Source of the DNA: Burkholderia sp. Bp9142
GTDB lineage: Bacteria; Pseudomonadota; Gammaproteobacteria; Burkholderiales; Burkholderiaceae
Direction of reading: 5' to 3'
Assembly: GCF_003853415.1 (NCBI RefSeq)
Contig: NZ_QTPP01000005.1
Location: 186,001 to 250,000, forward strand
DNA length: 64,000 nucleotides
Below, piece after piece: positions 37,808-47,799 of this stretch (within the stretch, counting starts at the first letter, position 1; each line of letters opens with the position of its first letter). The notes beneath the pieces are model-generated. The model saw only the letters and a program-made list of their open reading frames with translations, did no database searches and was not told where the DNA came from. Made by a program: the position numbers and the translations under genes.

Positions 37808-37811
37808 CGGC

Positions 37812-39731
37812 ATGACTGAAGGCAACGAGAGCGCGTCGTTCGCGCTCTTGGACGATTGCGACTCGACCGCGTCCGCGCGGTCGAGCCGGTTGTATTCCGG
37901 TTTCGTGCGCGAACGCGTATGCACGGATCCGGCACGGCTCGACGAAGTCGATGCGGCGGTGGCGCAGGATCTGCGTGACGGGCTGCATGCGGTCGTCGTC
38001 GGCGATTACGAATTCGGACGCAATCTGGAAAGAGCGCAGCCGGGCCATGCCCCGCTGCGCTTTTTGCTGTATGCGCGCTGCGAACGCCTGTCGCGCGACG
38101 AAGTCGACGCGTGGCTCGCGCGGCAGGATGGCGGCGGCCCGCCGTCGATCGCGGGCGTCGCGCACGTCGCGAAGAGCGTGTCGCGCGACGCGTTCGACGC
38201 GGCGATCTCAGCGGTGCACGACGCGCTGCGCGCGGGCGATTCGTACCAGATCAACTACACGTACCGGCTGAATTTCGACATGTTCGGCACGCCGCCGGCG
38301 CTGTACCGGCGGCTGCGTGCGCGTCAGCCCGTGCGTTACGGCGCGCTGATCGCACTGCCCGACGGCGCGTGGGTCGTGTCGTGCTCGCCGGAGTTGTTCG
38401 TCGAGAGGCATGGCGACGTGCTGCGCGCGCGGCCGATGAAGGGCACCGCGCCGCGCGCTGCCGATCCGCGCGACGATGCGGCGGCGGCCGCGTTTCTTGC
38501 GAACGATCCGAAGAACCGCGCGGAAAACGTGATGATCGTCGACCTGCTGCGCAACGACGTGTCGCGGATCGCGCGCACGGGCACGGTCAAGGTGCCGGCG
38601 CTGTTCTCGGTCGAGCCGTATGCGTCGGTGTGGCAGATGACGTCGACGGTCGAGGCCGGCTGGCGCGACGGCACCACGTTCGCGCAGATGCTGCGCGCGC
38701 TGTTTCCGTGCGGATCGATCACCGGCGCGCCGAAGCACAAGACGATGGAACTGATCGACGCGATCGAGTCGACGCCGCGCGGCCTCTACACGGGCGCGAT
38801 CGGCTGGCTCGATGCGCTGAAGGAAGACCGGTCGACAGGCGATGCGTCGTCCGACGGCGCGGCCGGCTGCGGCGATTTCTGCCTGTCGGTCGCGATCCGG
38901 ACGCTGACGCTCGAAGCGGTCGGTGTCGATGCCGCCGCGACGATCGACGCGCGCGACGCGGCAACGGCCGCTGCCGGCCGGCGGCGCGGCACGATGGGCG
39001 TCGGCGCGGGCATCGTGCTCGACAGCGTCGCCGCCGACGAATATGCGGAGTGCGAATTGAAAGCGCGATTCCTGACCGACGCCGATCCCGGCTTCCAGCT
39101 GTTCGAAACCACGGCCGCGACGCGTGCGGACGGCATCCGGCATTTCGAGCGCCATCTTGCGCGGCTGCAGCGCAGCGCGGATGCGTTCGGTTTTCGCTTC
39201 GACGCCGAGGCGTTGCGCCGCGAGGTCGGCGCGCGCTGTGCGGCGCTCGACGGCGACGGCCCGTACCGGATGAAACTCGCGCTCGCGAAGGACGGCACGG
39301 TCGACATCACGGCAGCCGTGCTGAAGCCGCTGCCTGCGGGGCCGGTCGGCGTGATGCTCGCGTCCGCGCACGGCTTCGCACCGACCCGCACGGACGACGC
39401 GCTGCTGCTGCACAAGACGACGCGCCGTGCCGAATACGACCGTGCATGGCAGGCGGCGGAAGCACTCGGCGGCTTCGACATGCTGTTCGTCAATGAACGC
39501 GGCGAGGTGACGGAAGGCGGGCGCTCGAACCTGTTCGTGAAGCTCGACGGCCGGTGGGTGACGCCGCCGCTGGCGAGCGGCGTGCTGCCGGGCGTGATGC
39601 GCGGCGTGCTGCTCGACGACCGCGCGTTCGGCGCGGTGGAACGTGTCGTCATATGCGACGACCTTGCGCGCGCGGAAGCGCTGCTGCTGACCAATGCATT
39701 GCGCGGCGCGCTCGACGCGGTATTGAAGTGA
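37812..39731 (+). CDS. pabB: PabB-PabC fusion: aminodeoxychorismate synthase component I and lyase
   Basis: The 639-residue protein has an N-terminal chorismate-binding half (residues about 1-400) with AENVMIVDLLRNDVSRI, CGSITGAPKHKTMELIDAIE and GVGAGIVLDS. The C-terminal class IV aminotransferase-like half (about 415-639) has the PabC patterns YRMKLALAKDG, HKTTRRAEYDRAWQ and NERGEVTEGGRSNLF. One polypeptide would thus make 4-amino-4-deoxychorismate (with a PabA glutaminase) and cleave it to 4-aminobenzoate for folate. The 4-bp gap to dnaJ implies co-transcription with the chaperones, an unusual functional pairing. folK lies nearby on the other strand. Confidence 0.92.
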   Translation: MTEGNESASFALLDDCDSTASARSSRLYSGFVRERVCTDPARLDEVDAAVAQDLRDGLHAVVVGDYEFGRNLERAQPGHAPLRFLLYARCERLSRDEVDAWLARQDGGGPPSIAGVAHVAKSVSRDAFDAAISAVHDALRAGDSYQINYTYRLNFDMFGTPPALYRRLRARQPVRYGALIALPDGAWVVSCSPELFVERHGDVLRARPMKGTAPRAADPRDDAAAAAFLANDPKNRAENVMIVDLLRNDVSRIARTGTVKVPALFSVEPYASVWQMTSTVEAGWRDGTTFAQMLRALFPCGSITGAPKHKTMELIDAIESTPRGLYTGAIGWLDALKEDRSTGDASSDGAAGCGDFCLSVAIRTLTLEAVGVDAAATIDARDAATAAAGRRRGTMGVGAGIVLDSVAADEYAECELKARFLTDADPGFQLFETTAATRADGIRHFERHLARLQRSADAFGFRFDAEALRREVGARCAALDGDGPYRMKLALAKDGTVDITAAVLKPLPAGPVGVMLASAHGFAPTRTDDALLLHKTTRRAEYDRAWQAAEALGGFDMLFVNERGEVTEGGRSNLFVKLDGRWVTPPLASGVLPGVMRGVLLDDRAFGAVERVVICDDLARAEALLLTNALRGALDAVLK

Positions 39732-39798
39732 CACGATGACCGATCGGGCCGCAAACCCGAGCCGGCGCCGCCGAGATTCGGCAACACGGCATCCAATC

Positions 39799-39838
39799 AA
39801 AAAAGCGCGGCGCCCCGCGAAGGGCGCCGCGCTTTTTT
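39799..39838. terminator. Bidirectional terminator between pabB and panB
   Basis: A6-GCGCGGCGCCC, a 6-nt loop and GGGCGCCGCGC-T6 form a perfect 17-bp stem with A and T runs on opposite ends. It ends both the dnaJ-pabB transcript and the convergent panB transcript. Confidence 0.93.
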
Positions 39839-39878
39839 GTATCGGGACGGCGCCGGCGAACGAGCCGCCGGCCGCACG

Positions 39879-40694
39879 TCAGAACGAGTGTTCCGGACCG
39901 GGGAACGAGCCGTCCTTTACCGCGCGCACATAGGCTTCGACGGCCGCCTGGATGGTCGGCTGGCCCTGCATGAAATCCTTCACGAAGCGCGGACGCTTGC
40001 CGGGGAAAATGCCGAGCATGTCGTGCAGCACGAGCACCTGGCCCGAGCAGTCGGCGCCGGCGCCGATGCCGATCGTCGGAACGCGCAGCATGTGCGTGAC
40101 CTCGGAGCCGATGAGGGTCGGCACGGCCTCGAGCAGGACGGCCTGCGCGCCGGCTTCCTCGACCGCGCGCGCGTCGCGCAGCAGTTGCGCGGCGCCGGCC
40201 TCGGTCTTGCCCTGTACCTTGAAGCCGCCGAACGCGTGCACGGACTGCGGCGTGAGGCCCACGTGCGCGCACACGGGCACCGCGCGTTCGACGAGGAAGC
40301 GGATCGTCTCGGCGAGCCATTCGCCGCCTTCGAGCTTGATCATCTGCGCACCGGCGCGCATCAGCTTGACGGCGCTCGCGAATGCCTCGGCCGGCGTGCC
40401 GTACGTGCCGAACGGCAAATCGGCCATGATCAGCGCGCGCGGCTGCACGCGCGCGACGCACGCGGTGTGGTATGCGATGTCGTCGAGCGACACGGGCAGC
40501 GTGGTCGTGTGGCCCTGCAGCACGTTGCCGAGCGAATCGCCGATCAGCAGCACGTCGACGCCCGAGCGATCGAGCAGCGACGAAAAGCTCGCGTCGTAGC
40601 AGGTGAGCATCGCGATCTTCTCGCCGGCGTCGCGCATTGCCTGCAGCTTGGGCACCGTGACGGCAGGCCGGCTCGATTCCTGGAGATAGGTCAT
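39879..40694 (-). CDS. panB: PanB, 3-methyl-2-oxobutanoate hydroxymethyltransferase
   Basis: The 271-residue barrel enzyme shows [64 protein letters not shown] and [17 protein letters not shown], typical of PanB. It makes ketopantoate from alpha-ketoisovalerate and 5,10-methylenetetrahydrofolate, the first committed step to pantothenate and CoA. It is the last gene of a minus-strand run of folK and the nucleoside kinase. panC is not in the window. Confidence 0.95.
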   Translation of the reverse strand: MTYLQESSRPAVTVPKLQAMRDAGEKIAMLTCYDASFSSLLDRSGVDVLLIGDSLGNVLQGHTTTLPVSLDDIAYHTACVARVQPRALIMADLPFGTYGTPAEAFASAVKLMRAGAQMIKLEGGEWLAETIRFLVERAVPVCAHVGLTPQSVHAFGGFKVQGKTEAGAAQLLRDARAVEEAGAQAVLLEAVPTLIGSEVTHMLRVPTIGIGAGADCSGQVLVLHDMLGIFPGKRPRFVKDFMQGQPTIQAAVEAYVRAVKDGSFPGPEHSF

Positions 40695-40736
40695 GGGAAA
40701 TCCGGTTCGATGGTGAAAACGACGGGCGAGGACGCG

Positions 40737-41423
40737 TCAGCGCGTCGTTTCGCCCTTGACGAAGAATTCCTTGCGGCCGCGCATCGTCTCGATGCGTTCG
40801 ACCAGCAGCGCGAGGTCTTCGGGGGAATCCAGCGGGTTCAGGTGTTCGGCTGCGACCGTCAGTACCGGCGTGCGGTCGTAGTGATAGAAGAATTCGTTGT
40901 ACGCGTCGACGAGCGAGCGCAGGTACGCGTCGCTGATCTGCAGCTCCATCGGCAGCCCGCGCTTCTGGATGCGCGAGAACAGCACCTCGGGGCTCGCCTG
41001 AAGGTAGACGACGAGATCGGGCGCGGGGGCCTGCGGCACGTCGAGGTGGGTCGCGATCGACCGGTACAGCTGCCATTCGTCTTCCGGCAGGTTCAGCCGC
41101 GCGAAGATGTCGTTCTTCTGCGGCATGAAATCGGCGACGACGGGCCGGCCCGTGTCGAGCGCGCCGATCAGTTCGCGCGCCTGCTGCGCGCGCTGCAGCG
41201 CGAACGACAGCTGCGCGGGCAGCGCGTAGCGCGCGGTATCGCGGTAGAAGCGTTCGAGGAACGGGTTGTCCTGCGGGCGTTCGAGCAGCATCTGCATCGA
41301 CCAGCGCTCGCCGAGCAGGCGCGCGAGCGTCGTCTTGCCGACGCCGATCGGGCCTTCGATCACGAGATAGCGATGCGGGGCGCGCAGGTCGGGGGCGGTG
41401 ACGGTCAGCGGAGTGGTGTTCAT
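40737..41423 (-). CDS. Deoxynucleoside kinase family protein
   Basis: The 228-residue P-loop kinase begins with YLVIEGPIGVGKTTLARLLGE. It contains DFMPQKNDIFARLNLPEDEW and LVVYLQASPEVLFSRIQKRG, patterns of the deoxyguanosine/deoxyadenosine kinase (Dgk/Dck) family. It presumably phosphorylates a deoxyribonucleoside for salvage; substrate choice cannot be read. Its ATG overlaps the folK stop by 4 bp (coupled translation). The folK-kinase-panB order is common in Betaproteobacteria. Confidence 0.87.
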   Translation of the reverse strand: MNTTPLTVTAPDLRAPHRYLVIEGPIGVGKTTLARLLGERWSMQMLLERPQDNPFLERFYRDTARYALPAQLSFALQRAQQARELIGALDTGRPVVADFMPQKNDIFARLNLPEDEWQLYRSIATHLDVPQAPAPDLVVYLQASPEVLFSRIQKRGLPMELQISDAYLRSLVDAYNEFFYHYDRTPVLTVAAEHLNPLDSPEDLALLVERIETMRGRKEFFVKGETTR

Positions 41424-41962
41424 CGACAGGGGTTCTTGTCGGCGTCTGCGCCGGCGGCAAGGGCCTTCTGCATCAGGCATTGACAGGTCTGCACCTTCTC
41501 GACGCGCTGGTCGGCGACCGCGGCGAGGAACGCATCGGCGCGGCCGCGCGCGGGGATGTCGAGCGCCGGCTCGATTTCGACGAGCGGCACGAGCGCGAAT
41601 GCGCGGTCGGTGAGGCGCGGATGCGGGACGATCAGGTCGGGTTCGTCGATCGAATCGGTGCCGAACAGCAGGATGTCGAGGTCGAGCGTGCGCGGCGCGT
41701 TGCGATACGGGCGCTCGCGCCCGAAGTGATGTTCGATCTTCTGGCAGAGCGCGAGCAGCTCCCGGGCCGACAGCGTCGTGTCGAGCTTGACGACGCAGTT
41801 GTAGTAATCGTCGCCGCCCGCTTCGAAGGGCGCCGTGCGATACAGGCTCGATTTGCCGAGGATCGAGATGGTGCGCTGCTGCGCAAGGCACACCACCGCG
41901 TCCTTCAGGGTCTGGCGCGCATCGCCGAGATTCGCCCCCAGTCCGATATATGCAACCGTCAT
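41420..41962 (-). CDS. folK: FolK, 6-hydroxymethyl-dihydropterin pyrophosphokinase
   Basis: The 180-residue protein starts MTVAYIGLGANLGDARQTL and contains RTAPFEAGGDDYYNCVV and APRTLDLDILLFG, the HPPK signature binding ATP and Mg. It transfers pyrophosphate to the pterin substrate before dihydropteroate synthase in folate synthesis. It lies 35 bp downstream of pcnB; the pcnB-folK pair is frequent in Proteobacteria. The C-terminal 30 residues extend beyond the core domain. Confidence 0.95.
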   Translation of the reverse strand: MTVAYIGLGANLGDARQTLKDAVVCLAQQRTISILGKSSLYRTAPFEAGGDDYYNCVVKLDTTLSARELLALCQKIEHHFGRERPYRNAPRTLDLDILLFGTDSIDEPDLIVPHPRLTDRAFALVPLVEIEPALDIPARGRADAFLAAVADQRVEKVQTCQCLMQKALAAGADADKNPCR

Positions 41963-41997
41963 GGCATCACTTCCTACGTCGTTCGCCGCCGAGCGCG

Positions 41998-43533
41998 TCA
42001 GTCGTCGGAACCGCCTGCGGTGTCCGGCGCCTGCTCGGCTGCGCCTTCGCCCGGCTTGCGGTTTCGCGCACCGCCGCGGCGGCGCCGCTTGCGGGGCGAT
42101 TTTTCCTTCGAGCCGCCCTGCGTGAGCAGGGCCTCGCGGGCGGCTGCGTCGCCTTCGATGAAATCCGTCCACCACTGTCCGACTTCCGCATCGAGCTCGC
42201 CGGATTCGCAGCGTAACAGGAGGAAATCATACCCCGCTCTAAACCTTTGGTGTTCCAGCAGCCGCATCGCGCTGCGGCCCGAGCGTTTTTCCAGGCGCAG
42301 CTGCAGGCCCCAGATCTCGCGCATGTCGGCCGAATAGCGCTTGTGGATCGCGAGCTTCTCGGTCTGCATGTCGAGCACGTCGTCCATCGCGCGATGGAGC
42401 GCCGGCACCGGGATTTCGCCTTCGGCCGTGTATTGCTCGAAGCGCTGGCGCATGTCGTGCCACAGCAGCGTCGCGAACAGGAAGCCCGGCGACACCGGCT
42501 TGCCGGCGCGCACGCGCGCATCGGTGTTGTTCAGCGCGAGCGTGATGAACTTCTCGCCCTGCGGCTGTTCCAGCACCACGTCGAGGAGCGGCAGCAGCCC
42601 GTGGTGCAGGCCTTCCTTGCGAAGCTGCTTCAGGCACGCGAGCGCATGGCCCGACAGCAGCAGCTTCAGCATTTCGTCGAACAGGCGCGCGGCCGGCACG
42701 TTGTTGATCAGGTCGGCGAGCGCGTTGATCGGCTCGCGCGTGTGCGGCTCGATCTCGAAGCCGAGCTTCGCCGCGAAGCGCACGACGCGCAGCATCCGCA
42801 CCGGATCCTCGCGATAGCGCGTGGCCGGGTCGCCGATCATCCGCAGCAGGCGGGCGCGCACGTCGGCCATCCCGTCGTGGTAGTCGAGCACCGTCTGCGT
42901 CGACGGGTCGTAGTACATCGCGTTGATCGTGAAGTCGCGGCGCGCGGCGTCTTCGTGCTGCTCGCCCCACACGTTGTCGCGCAGCACGCGGCCGCTCGCG
43001 TCCACCGCGTGCGTGCGGCGGTCGAGCTCGTCGCGCTTCAGGCGTTTCGGCGGCTCGGCCGCGGCGGCTTCGGGCGGGGCGTCGACCAGCGCGCGGAACG
43101 TCGACACCTCGATCAGTTCCTGGCCGAACTGCACGTGGACGATCTGGAAGCGGCGGCCGATCAGGCGTGCACGGCGGAACAGGCGCTGCACCTCGGTCGG
43201 CGTCGCGTCGGTCGCGACGTCGAAGTCCTTCGGCGCGATGCCGAGCAGCAGGTCGCGCACCGCGCCGCCGACGATGAATGCGCGAAAGCCCGCCTGCTGC
43301 AGCGTGTCGGTCACGCGCACCGCGTTCTTCGAGATCAGCGACGGGTCGATCCGGTGCACGCTGGCCGGCACGACGGTCGGTTCGTGATTGCCGCGCGGCT
43401 TTTTGGCGCTCGCGCCGCGGCTGCCCTTTGCGGGGCGCGAGGCAGGGGCCGTGTCGGCGGCGGGCGCCTCGACGGGCGACGTTTGTTCGGCGCCGTCCTG
43501 GCCGAGCAGCTTGCGAATGAATTTTTTGATCAC
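41998..43533 (-). CDS. pcnB: PcnB, poly(A) polymerase I
   Basis: Starting at GTG 43533 (M-I-K-K-F-I-R-K-L-L) the protein has 511 residues. The nucleotidyltransferase core has FIVGGAVRDLLLGIAPKDFDVATDATP and RRDFTINAMYYDP. The RNA-binding region follows, and the last 60 residues are rich in Lys/Arg (PRKRRRRGGARNRK). It adds poly(A) tails that mark RNAs for decay. The N-terminal 60 residues are low-complexity and variable. No ATG fits, so the GTG after the HAD gene stop is chosen, with moderate certainty about the exact start. Confidence 0.9.
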   Translation of the reverse strand: MIKKFIRKLLGQDGAEQTSPVEAPAADTAPASRPAKGSRGASAKKPRGNHEPTVVPASVHRIDPSLISKNAVRVTDTLQQAGFRAFIVGGAVRDLLLGIAPKDFDVATDATPTEVQRLFRRARLIGRRFQIVHVQFGQELIEVSTFRALVDAPPEAAAAEPPKRLKRDELDRRTHAVDASGRVLRDNVWGEQHEDAARRDFTINAMYYDPSTQTVLDYHDGMADVRARLLRMIGDPATRYREDPVRMLRVVRFAAKLGFEIEPHTREPINALADLINNVPAARLFDEMLKLLLSGHALACLKQLRKEGLHHGLLPLLDVVLEQPQGEKFITLALNNTDARVRAGKPVSPGFLFATLLWHDMRQRFEQYTAEGEIPVPALHRAMDDVLDMQTEKLAIHKRYSADMREIWGLQLRLEKRSGRSAMRLLEHQRFRAGYDFLLLRCESGELDAEVGQWWTDFIEGDAAAREALLTQGGSKEKSPRKRRRRGGARNRKPGEGAAEQAPDTAGGSDD

Positions 43534-43538
43534 GACGT

Positions 43539-44216
43539 TCAGAAAAGATCGAGGATGCGCCAGCCGCGGTCGCTTGCATGCGCACGCAGCGTGTCGTCGG
43601 GGTTGGTCGCGATCGGGTCGGTGACTTTCTCGAGCAACGGGATGTCGTTGTGCGAGTCGCTGTAGAAGTAGCTGTGTTCGAAGTCGTCCCAGTGCTTGCC
43701 GAGCGACGCGAGCCATGCTTCGGTGCGCACGATCTTGCCTTCGCGATAGCTCGGCGTGCCGGTCGGCCGGCCCGTGTACGGCGAGTCGGGGTGCCCGTCG
43801 GTCGTTTCGACCTCGCACGCGATCAGCGTGTCGACGCCGAACGCGGTCGCGATCGGACGCGTGATGAATTCGTTGGTCGCGGTCACGACGCAGCACAGGT
43901 CGCCGGCATCGAGGTGCTTGCGCACGAGCTCGAGCGCGGCGGGCGTCATCGCGGGGCGGATCACCTCGTGCATGTATTGCTCGTGCCATTGCGCGAGCTG
44001 CGCGCGCGAATACTTCGCGAGCGGCGTGAGCATCGCGCACAGGTACGCATGGATGTCGAGCTTGCCGGCCTTGTAGTCGGCGAAGAACTGATCGTTCTGA
44101 CGCGAGAAGCTTTCCGCGTCGACGATGCCGAGCTTCACCATGAAGCGGCCCCATTCGTGGTCGCTATCGGTCGGGATCAGCGTGTGATCGAGGTCAAAGA
44201 GTGCCAGATTAGTCAT
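43539..44216 (-). CDS. HAD-IB family hydrolase (SerB/phosphatase-like)
   Basis: The 225-residue protein has the haloacid dehalogenase motifs: motif I LALFDLDHTLIPTDSD (nucleophile Asp), motif II VVTATNEFITRP and motif III SDSHNDIPLLEKV. The insertion cap is of subclass IB. Related proteins are phosphoserine-phosphatase-like; some near relatives are annotated as histidinol-phosphate phosphatases. The substrate is not decided by sequence. It lies between hda (11 bp) and pcnB (5 bp), so all three are likely co-transcribed. Confidence 0.88.
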   Translation of the reverse strand: MTNLALFDLDHTLIPTDSDHEWGRFMVKLGIVDAESFSRQNDQFFADYKAGKLDIHAYLCAMLTPLAKYSRAQLAQWHEQYMHEVIRPAMTPAALELVRKHLDAGDLCCVVTATNEFITRPIATAFGVDTLIACEVETTDGHPDSPYTGRPTGTPSYREGKIVRTEAWLASLGKHWDDFEHSYFYSDSHNDIPLLEKVTDPIATNPDDTLRAHASDRGWRILDLF

Positions 44217-44227
44217 GGAAGGGCATT

Positions 44228-44971
44228 TTACTCGAAGCGGTTCGGGCCTGTGCCCGGTGGTGCGATGTCGTCGCCGGGGCGGGCCAGCATCCGGCGCAGC
44301 AGCGGCAGCGTGACGGCGCGTTTCTGCTCGAGCGAGAAGCGGTCGAGCGCGTCGAGCAGCGCCATCAGGCTCGGCATGTCGCGGCGGAAATGGGTCAGCA
44401 GGTACGCGGCGATGTCGTCGGTGAGCGCGATCCCGCGCTCCTTCGCCGCCAGTTTCAGCACGGCGATCTTGCCGGCGTCGGACGGCGGCGACAGGTGGAA
44501 CACGAGCCCCCAGCCGAGGCGCGTGCGCAGATCCTCGCGCACGTCGAGCGCGAGCGGCGCCGCGGGGCCTGCCGCGACGAACGCGCTCGACGGGTGCGCG
44601 CGGACCTCGTTGAACAGGTTGAACAGCGCGACCTGCTGCGTGTCGCTCATCCGGTCGCAGTCGTCGATCGCGTAGATGCCGATGCGCGGGTCGAACGTGA
44701 ACGCGCCGAGCGGGCTCTGCGGCGTCAGGTAGCGCGCGTAGCCGTACGACGCATCGCTCACGAGCGCCTGCAGCAGGTGGGTGCGGCCGCTGCCGGGCTC
44801 GCCCCAGATGTAGAACGACCGGTCCGGCACGGGCCCCGCCGCGAGCGCGAGGTCGAGCTTCTGGAGCCGCGAGATGAGCTCGTCGTTCTCCTCGTTCATG
44901 ATGAAGTTGTCGAACGTGGCCGGCGGCGGCGTGCCGAGATCGAGCGTCAGTTGACGGGACACAACAGTCAC
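44228..44971 (-). CDS. hda: Hda, regulatory inactivator of DnaA
   Basis: This 247-residue AAA+ protein resembles DnaA domain III. It has Walker A GEPGSGRTHLLQAL (Arg in place of the usual Lys), Walker B IYAIDDCDRM and a sensor region FRRDMPSLMALLDALDRFSLEQKR. The N-terminal QLTLDL is a sliding-clamp-binding motif as in E. coli Hda. It promotes ATP hydrolysis by DnaA after initiation. Two GTG starts are possible (44971 or 44962) and neither has a clear ribosome binding site; I list the longer. It diverges from purM over a 238-bp gap containing a 19-bp palindrome. Confidence 0.88.
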   Translation of the reverse strand: MTVVSRQLTLDLGTPPPATFDNFIMNEENDELISRLQKLDLALAAGPVPDRSFYIWGEPGSGRTHLLQALVSDASYGYARYLTPQSPLGAFTFDPRIGIYAIDDCDRMSDTQQVALFNLFNEVRAHPSSAFVAAGPAAPLALDVREDLRTRLGWGLVFHLSPPSDAGKIAVLKLAAKERGIALTDDIAAYLLTHFRRDMPSLMALLDALDRFSLEQKRAVTLPLLRRMLARPGDDIAPPGTGPNRFE

Positions 44972-45171
44972 AATGCGGGTCGGTTGATGAAGCGCGCGCC
45001 GAACGCCGGGCACGCGCGGGGGGCTGCTCCGGTGCCTGCACACGCGGCCGCACGCACGGCGGCGCGCGGGTTCCGGCGCGGCTCGCGTAGCGAAGAAAAC
45101 GGGGACGTGTCGACCAAGATGCAATCCCTGACGATTCGGTGCTGGGAATTCCGGCCAACGGGCCGGCTTCG

Positions 45172-45190
45172 GGTAAAATCGCATTTTACC
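45172..45190. repeat. 19-bp perfect palindrome before purM
   Basis: GGTAAAATCGCATTTTACC is a perfect inverted repeat (8-3-8), 19 bp before the purM start. Each arm contains TAAAAT, a plausible -10, one on each strand, so it may mark overlapping divergent promoters for purM and hda or an operator. Similar TAAAAT elements precede ubiA and hrcA. Confidence 0.55.
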
Positions 45191-45209
45191 GACCTTCTCG
45201 CATTCCCCC

Positions 45210-46265
<1,056 letters not shown>

Positions 46266-46293
46266 CGCACCGCAGGCAGGATGCAGCAAGGAA

Positions 46294-46327
46294 AGCCGCC
46301 CGGAGTCGATCCGGGCGGCTTTTTTTT
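46294..46327 (+). terminator. Terminator of purM
   Basis: AGCCGCCCGG, a 7-nt loop and CCGGGCGGCT form a perfect 10-bp stem followed by seven T residues. Confidence 0.93.
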
Positions 46328-46373
46328 CTGGCGCGGCCTGGCGTAGCGGCACGCCGCCGAAGGAGGAGCGACG

Positions 46374-46773
46374 ATGACCGAAGACGAACGCGCGATTCGC
46401 GACCTGGTGGAAACCTGGTTCGTGTCGAGCCGGCGCGGCGATCTGGCGACCGTGCTCGACCTGATCGCCGACGACGCGATTTTCATGGTGGCCGGCAAGC
46501 CGCCGTTCGACAAGGCGGCGTTCGCGGCCGCGTCGCGCGACGCGAACGCGGCGACGGGCAACGGGCCGAAGGTCGACGGCCGTTACCGGATCGACGAACT
46601 GCGTGTGATGGGCGACTGGGCGTACTTGCGCAATTTCCTCGAGATCGACGTGACGCCGCCGGGGGGGGGGCGACACCGTGCGCCGCTCCGGCCACACGCT
46701 GACGATCTTCCGCAAGCGGGATGGCCGCCGGCAGCTCACGCGCGACGCGAATCTCGTGACGCTCGCGCACTGA
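46374..46773 (+). pseudogene. SnoaL-like (SgcJ/EcaC/DUF4440) protein gene, frameshifted at a G10 tract
   Basis: AAGGAGGAG precedes ATG 46374. The frame begins MTEDERAIRDLVETWFVSSRRGDLATVLDLIADDAIFM, a SnoaL-like cone fold. It reads on to LRNFLEIDVTPP and then enters ten G residues at 46661-46670. As given, the frame continues into unlike sequence and stops at 46787. If the tract had nine G, it would continue as GDTVRRSGHTLTIFRKRDGRRQLTRD and on to a stop at 46771-46773, giving a normal 132-residue protein. The gene is thus broken by one extra G, either truly, by phase variation or by sequencing error. Function is unknown; relatives are small-molecule-binding or enzyme-like. Confidence 0.75.
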
Positions 46774-46824
46774 GCGCGGCCGCGTGAGTGCTTCCGGGCG
46801 GCTGGCCGGACCGTATGCGGGGAA

Positions 46825-47799
46825 TCAGGCCGGCAGGCGGTCGTCCAGCACGCGTTCGAGCGTGTCGAGTGCCTGCGCCGTCGAATCCGGCGCGACGCAG
46901 TCGACGACGAGCCGCTCCGGCATCGCGCGCAGCCACGTGATCTGCCGTTTGCACAGCTGGCGCGTCGCGAAGATGCCCTTGTCGCGCATGGTCCGGTAGT
47001 CGGTGTCGCCGTCGAGGAATTCCCATGCCTGCCGGTAGCCGACGCAGCGCATCGACGGCAGGCCGAGATGCAGATCCTCGCGGCGGCGCAGCCGTTCGAC
47101 CTCGTCGATGAAGCCCGCGTCGAGCATCGCGTCGAAGCGTTGGGCGATGCGCGCGTGCAGCACCGCGCGGTCCGACGGTTCGAGCGCGACCGGAACGAAG
47201 CGGTACGCGGCGGCCTCGTCGTCCGCGCGCCGCGGCGCGGCGAGCAGCACCGACATCGGCTGACCGCTCAACAGGAACACTTCGAGCGCCCGCTGGATCC
47301 GCTGCGAATCGTTCGGCGCGAGCCGCGCGGCCGTCGCGGGGTCGACCTGCGCGAGCCGTGCATGCAGGGCGGGCCAGCCGTCGCGCGCGGCGTCGGCGTC
47401 GAGCGCCGCGCGCACGGCCGGATCGGCGGTCGGCAGGTCGTTGAGACCCTGCGTCAGCGCCTTGTAGTACAGCATCGTGCCGCCCGCGAGCAGCGGCGTG
47501 CGGCCGCGCGCGGCGATCTCGCCGATCAGGCGCAGCGCGTCCGCGCGGAATTCGGCCGCCGAATACGCATCGGCCGGGTCGATGATGTCGATCAGGTGGT
47601 GCGGCACGCTCGCGCGCTCGTCGCGCGTCGGTTTCGCGGTGCCGATATCCATGTCGCGGTAGACGAGCGCCGAATCGACGCTGACGATCTCGATCGGACG
47701 GCGCGCGGCGAGCGCCAGTGCGGCGGCCGTCTTGCCCGACGCGGTGGGGCCGAGCAGGCAGGCGATCGTCGTTGGCGGGGATTGCAGTGAAGCGCTCAT
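46825..47799 (-). CDS. miaA: MiaA, tRNA dimethylallyltransferase
   Basis: The 324-residue protein has the P-loop [19 protein letters not shown], then [39 protein letters not shown] and a C-terminal [11 protein letters not shown]. It adds the dimethylallyl group to A37 of tRNAs reading UNN codons, supporting decoding accuracy. Its ATG overlaps the mutL stop by 4 bp (ATGA), so the pair is translationally coupled, the mutL-miaA order known from many Proteobacteria. Confidence 0.96.
   Translation of the reverse strand: MSASLQSPPTTIACLLGPTASGKTAAALALAARRPIEIVSVDSALVYRDMDIGTAKPTRDERASVPHHLIDIIDPADAYSAAEFRADALRLIGEIAARGRTPLLAGGTMLYYKALTQGLNDLPTADPAVRAALDADAARDGWPALHARLAQVDPATAARLAPNDSQRIQRALEVFLLSGQPMSVLLAAPRRADDEAAAYRFVPVALEPSDRAVLHARIAQRFDAMLDAGFIDEVERLRRREDLHLGLPSMRCVGYRQAWEFLDGDTDYRTMRDKGIFATRQLCKRQITWLRAMPERLVVDCVAPDSTAQALDTLERVLDDRLPA

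Noticed and set aside
46374..46787. Taking the 137-residue frame of the SnoaL-like gene at face value
   Set aside because: After the G10 tract the translation turns into Arg/Pro/Ala-rich shadow sequence, while the -1 frame continues a plausible protein.
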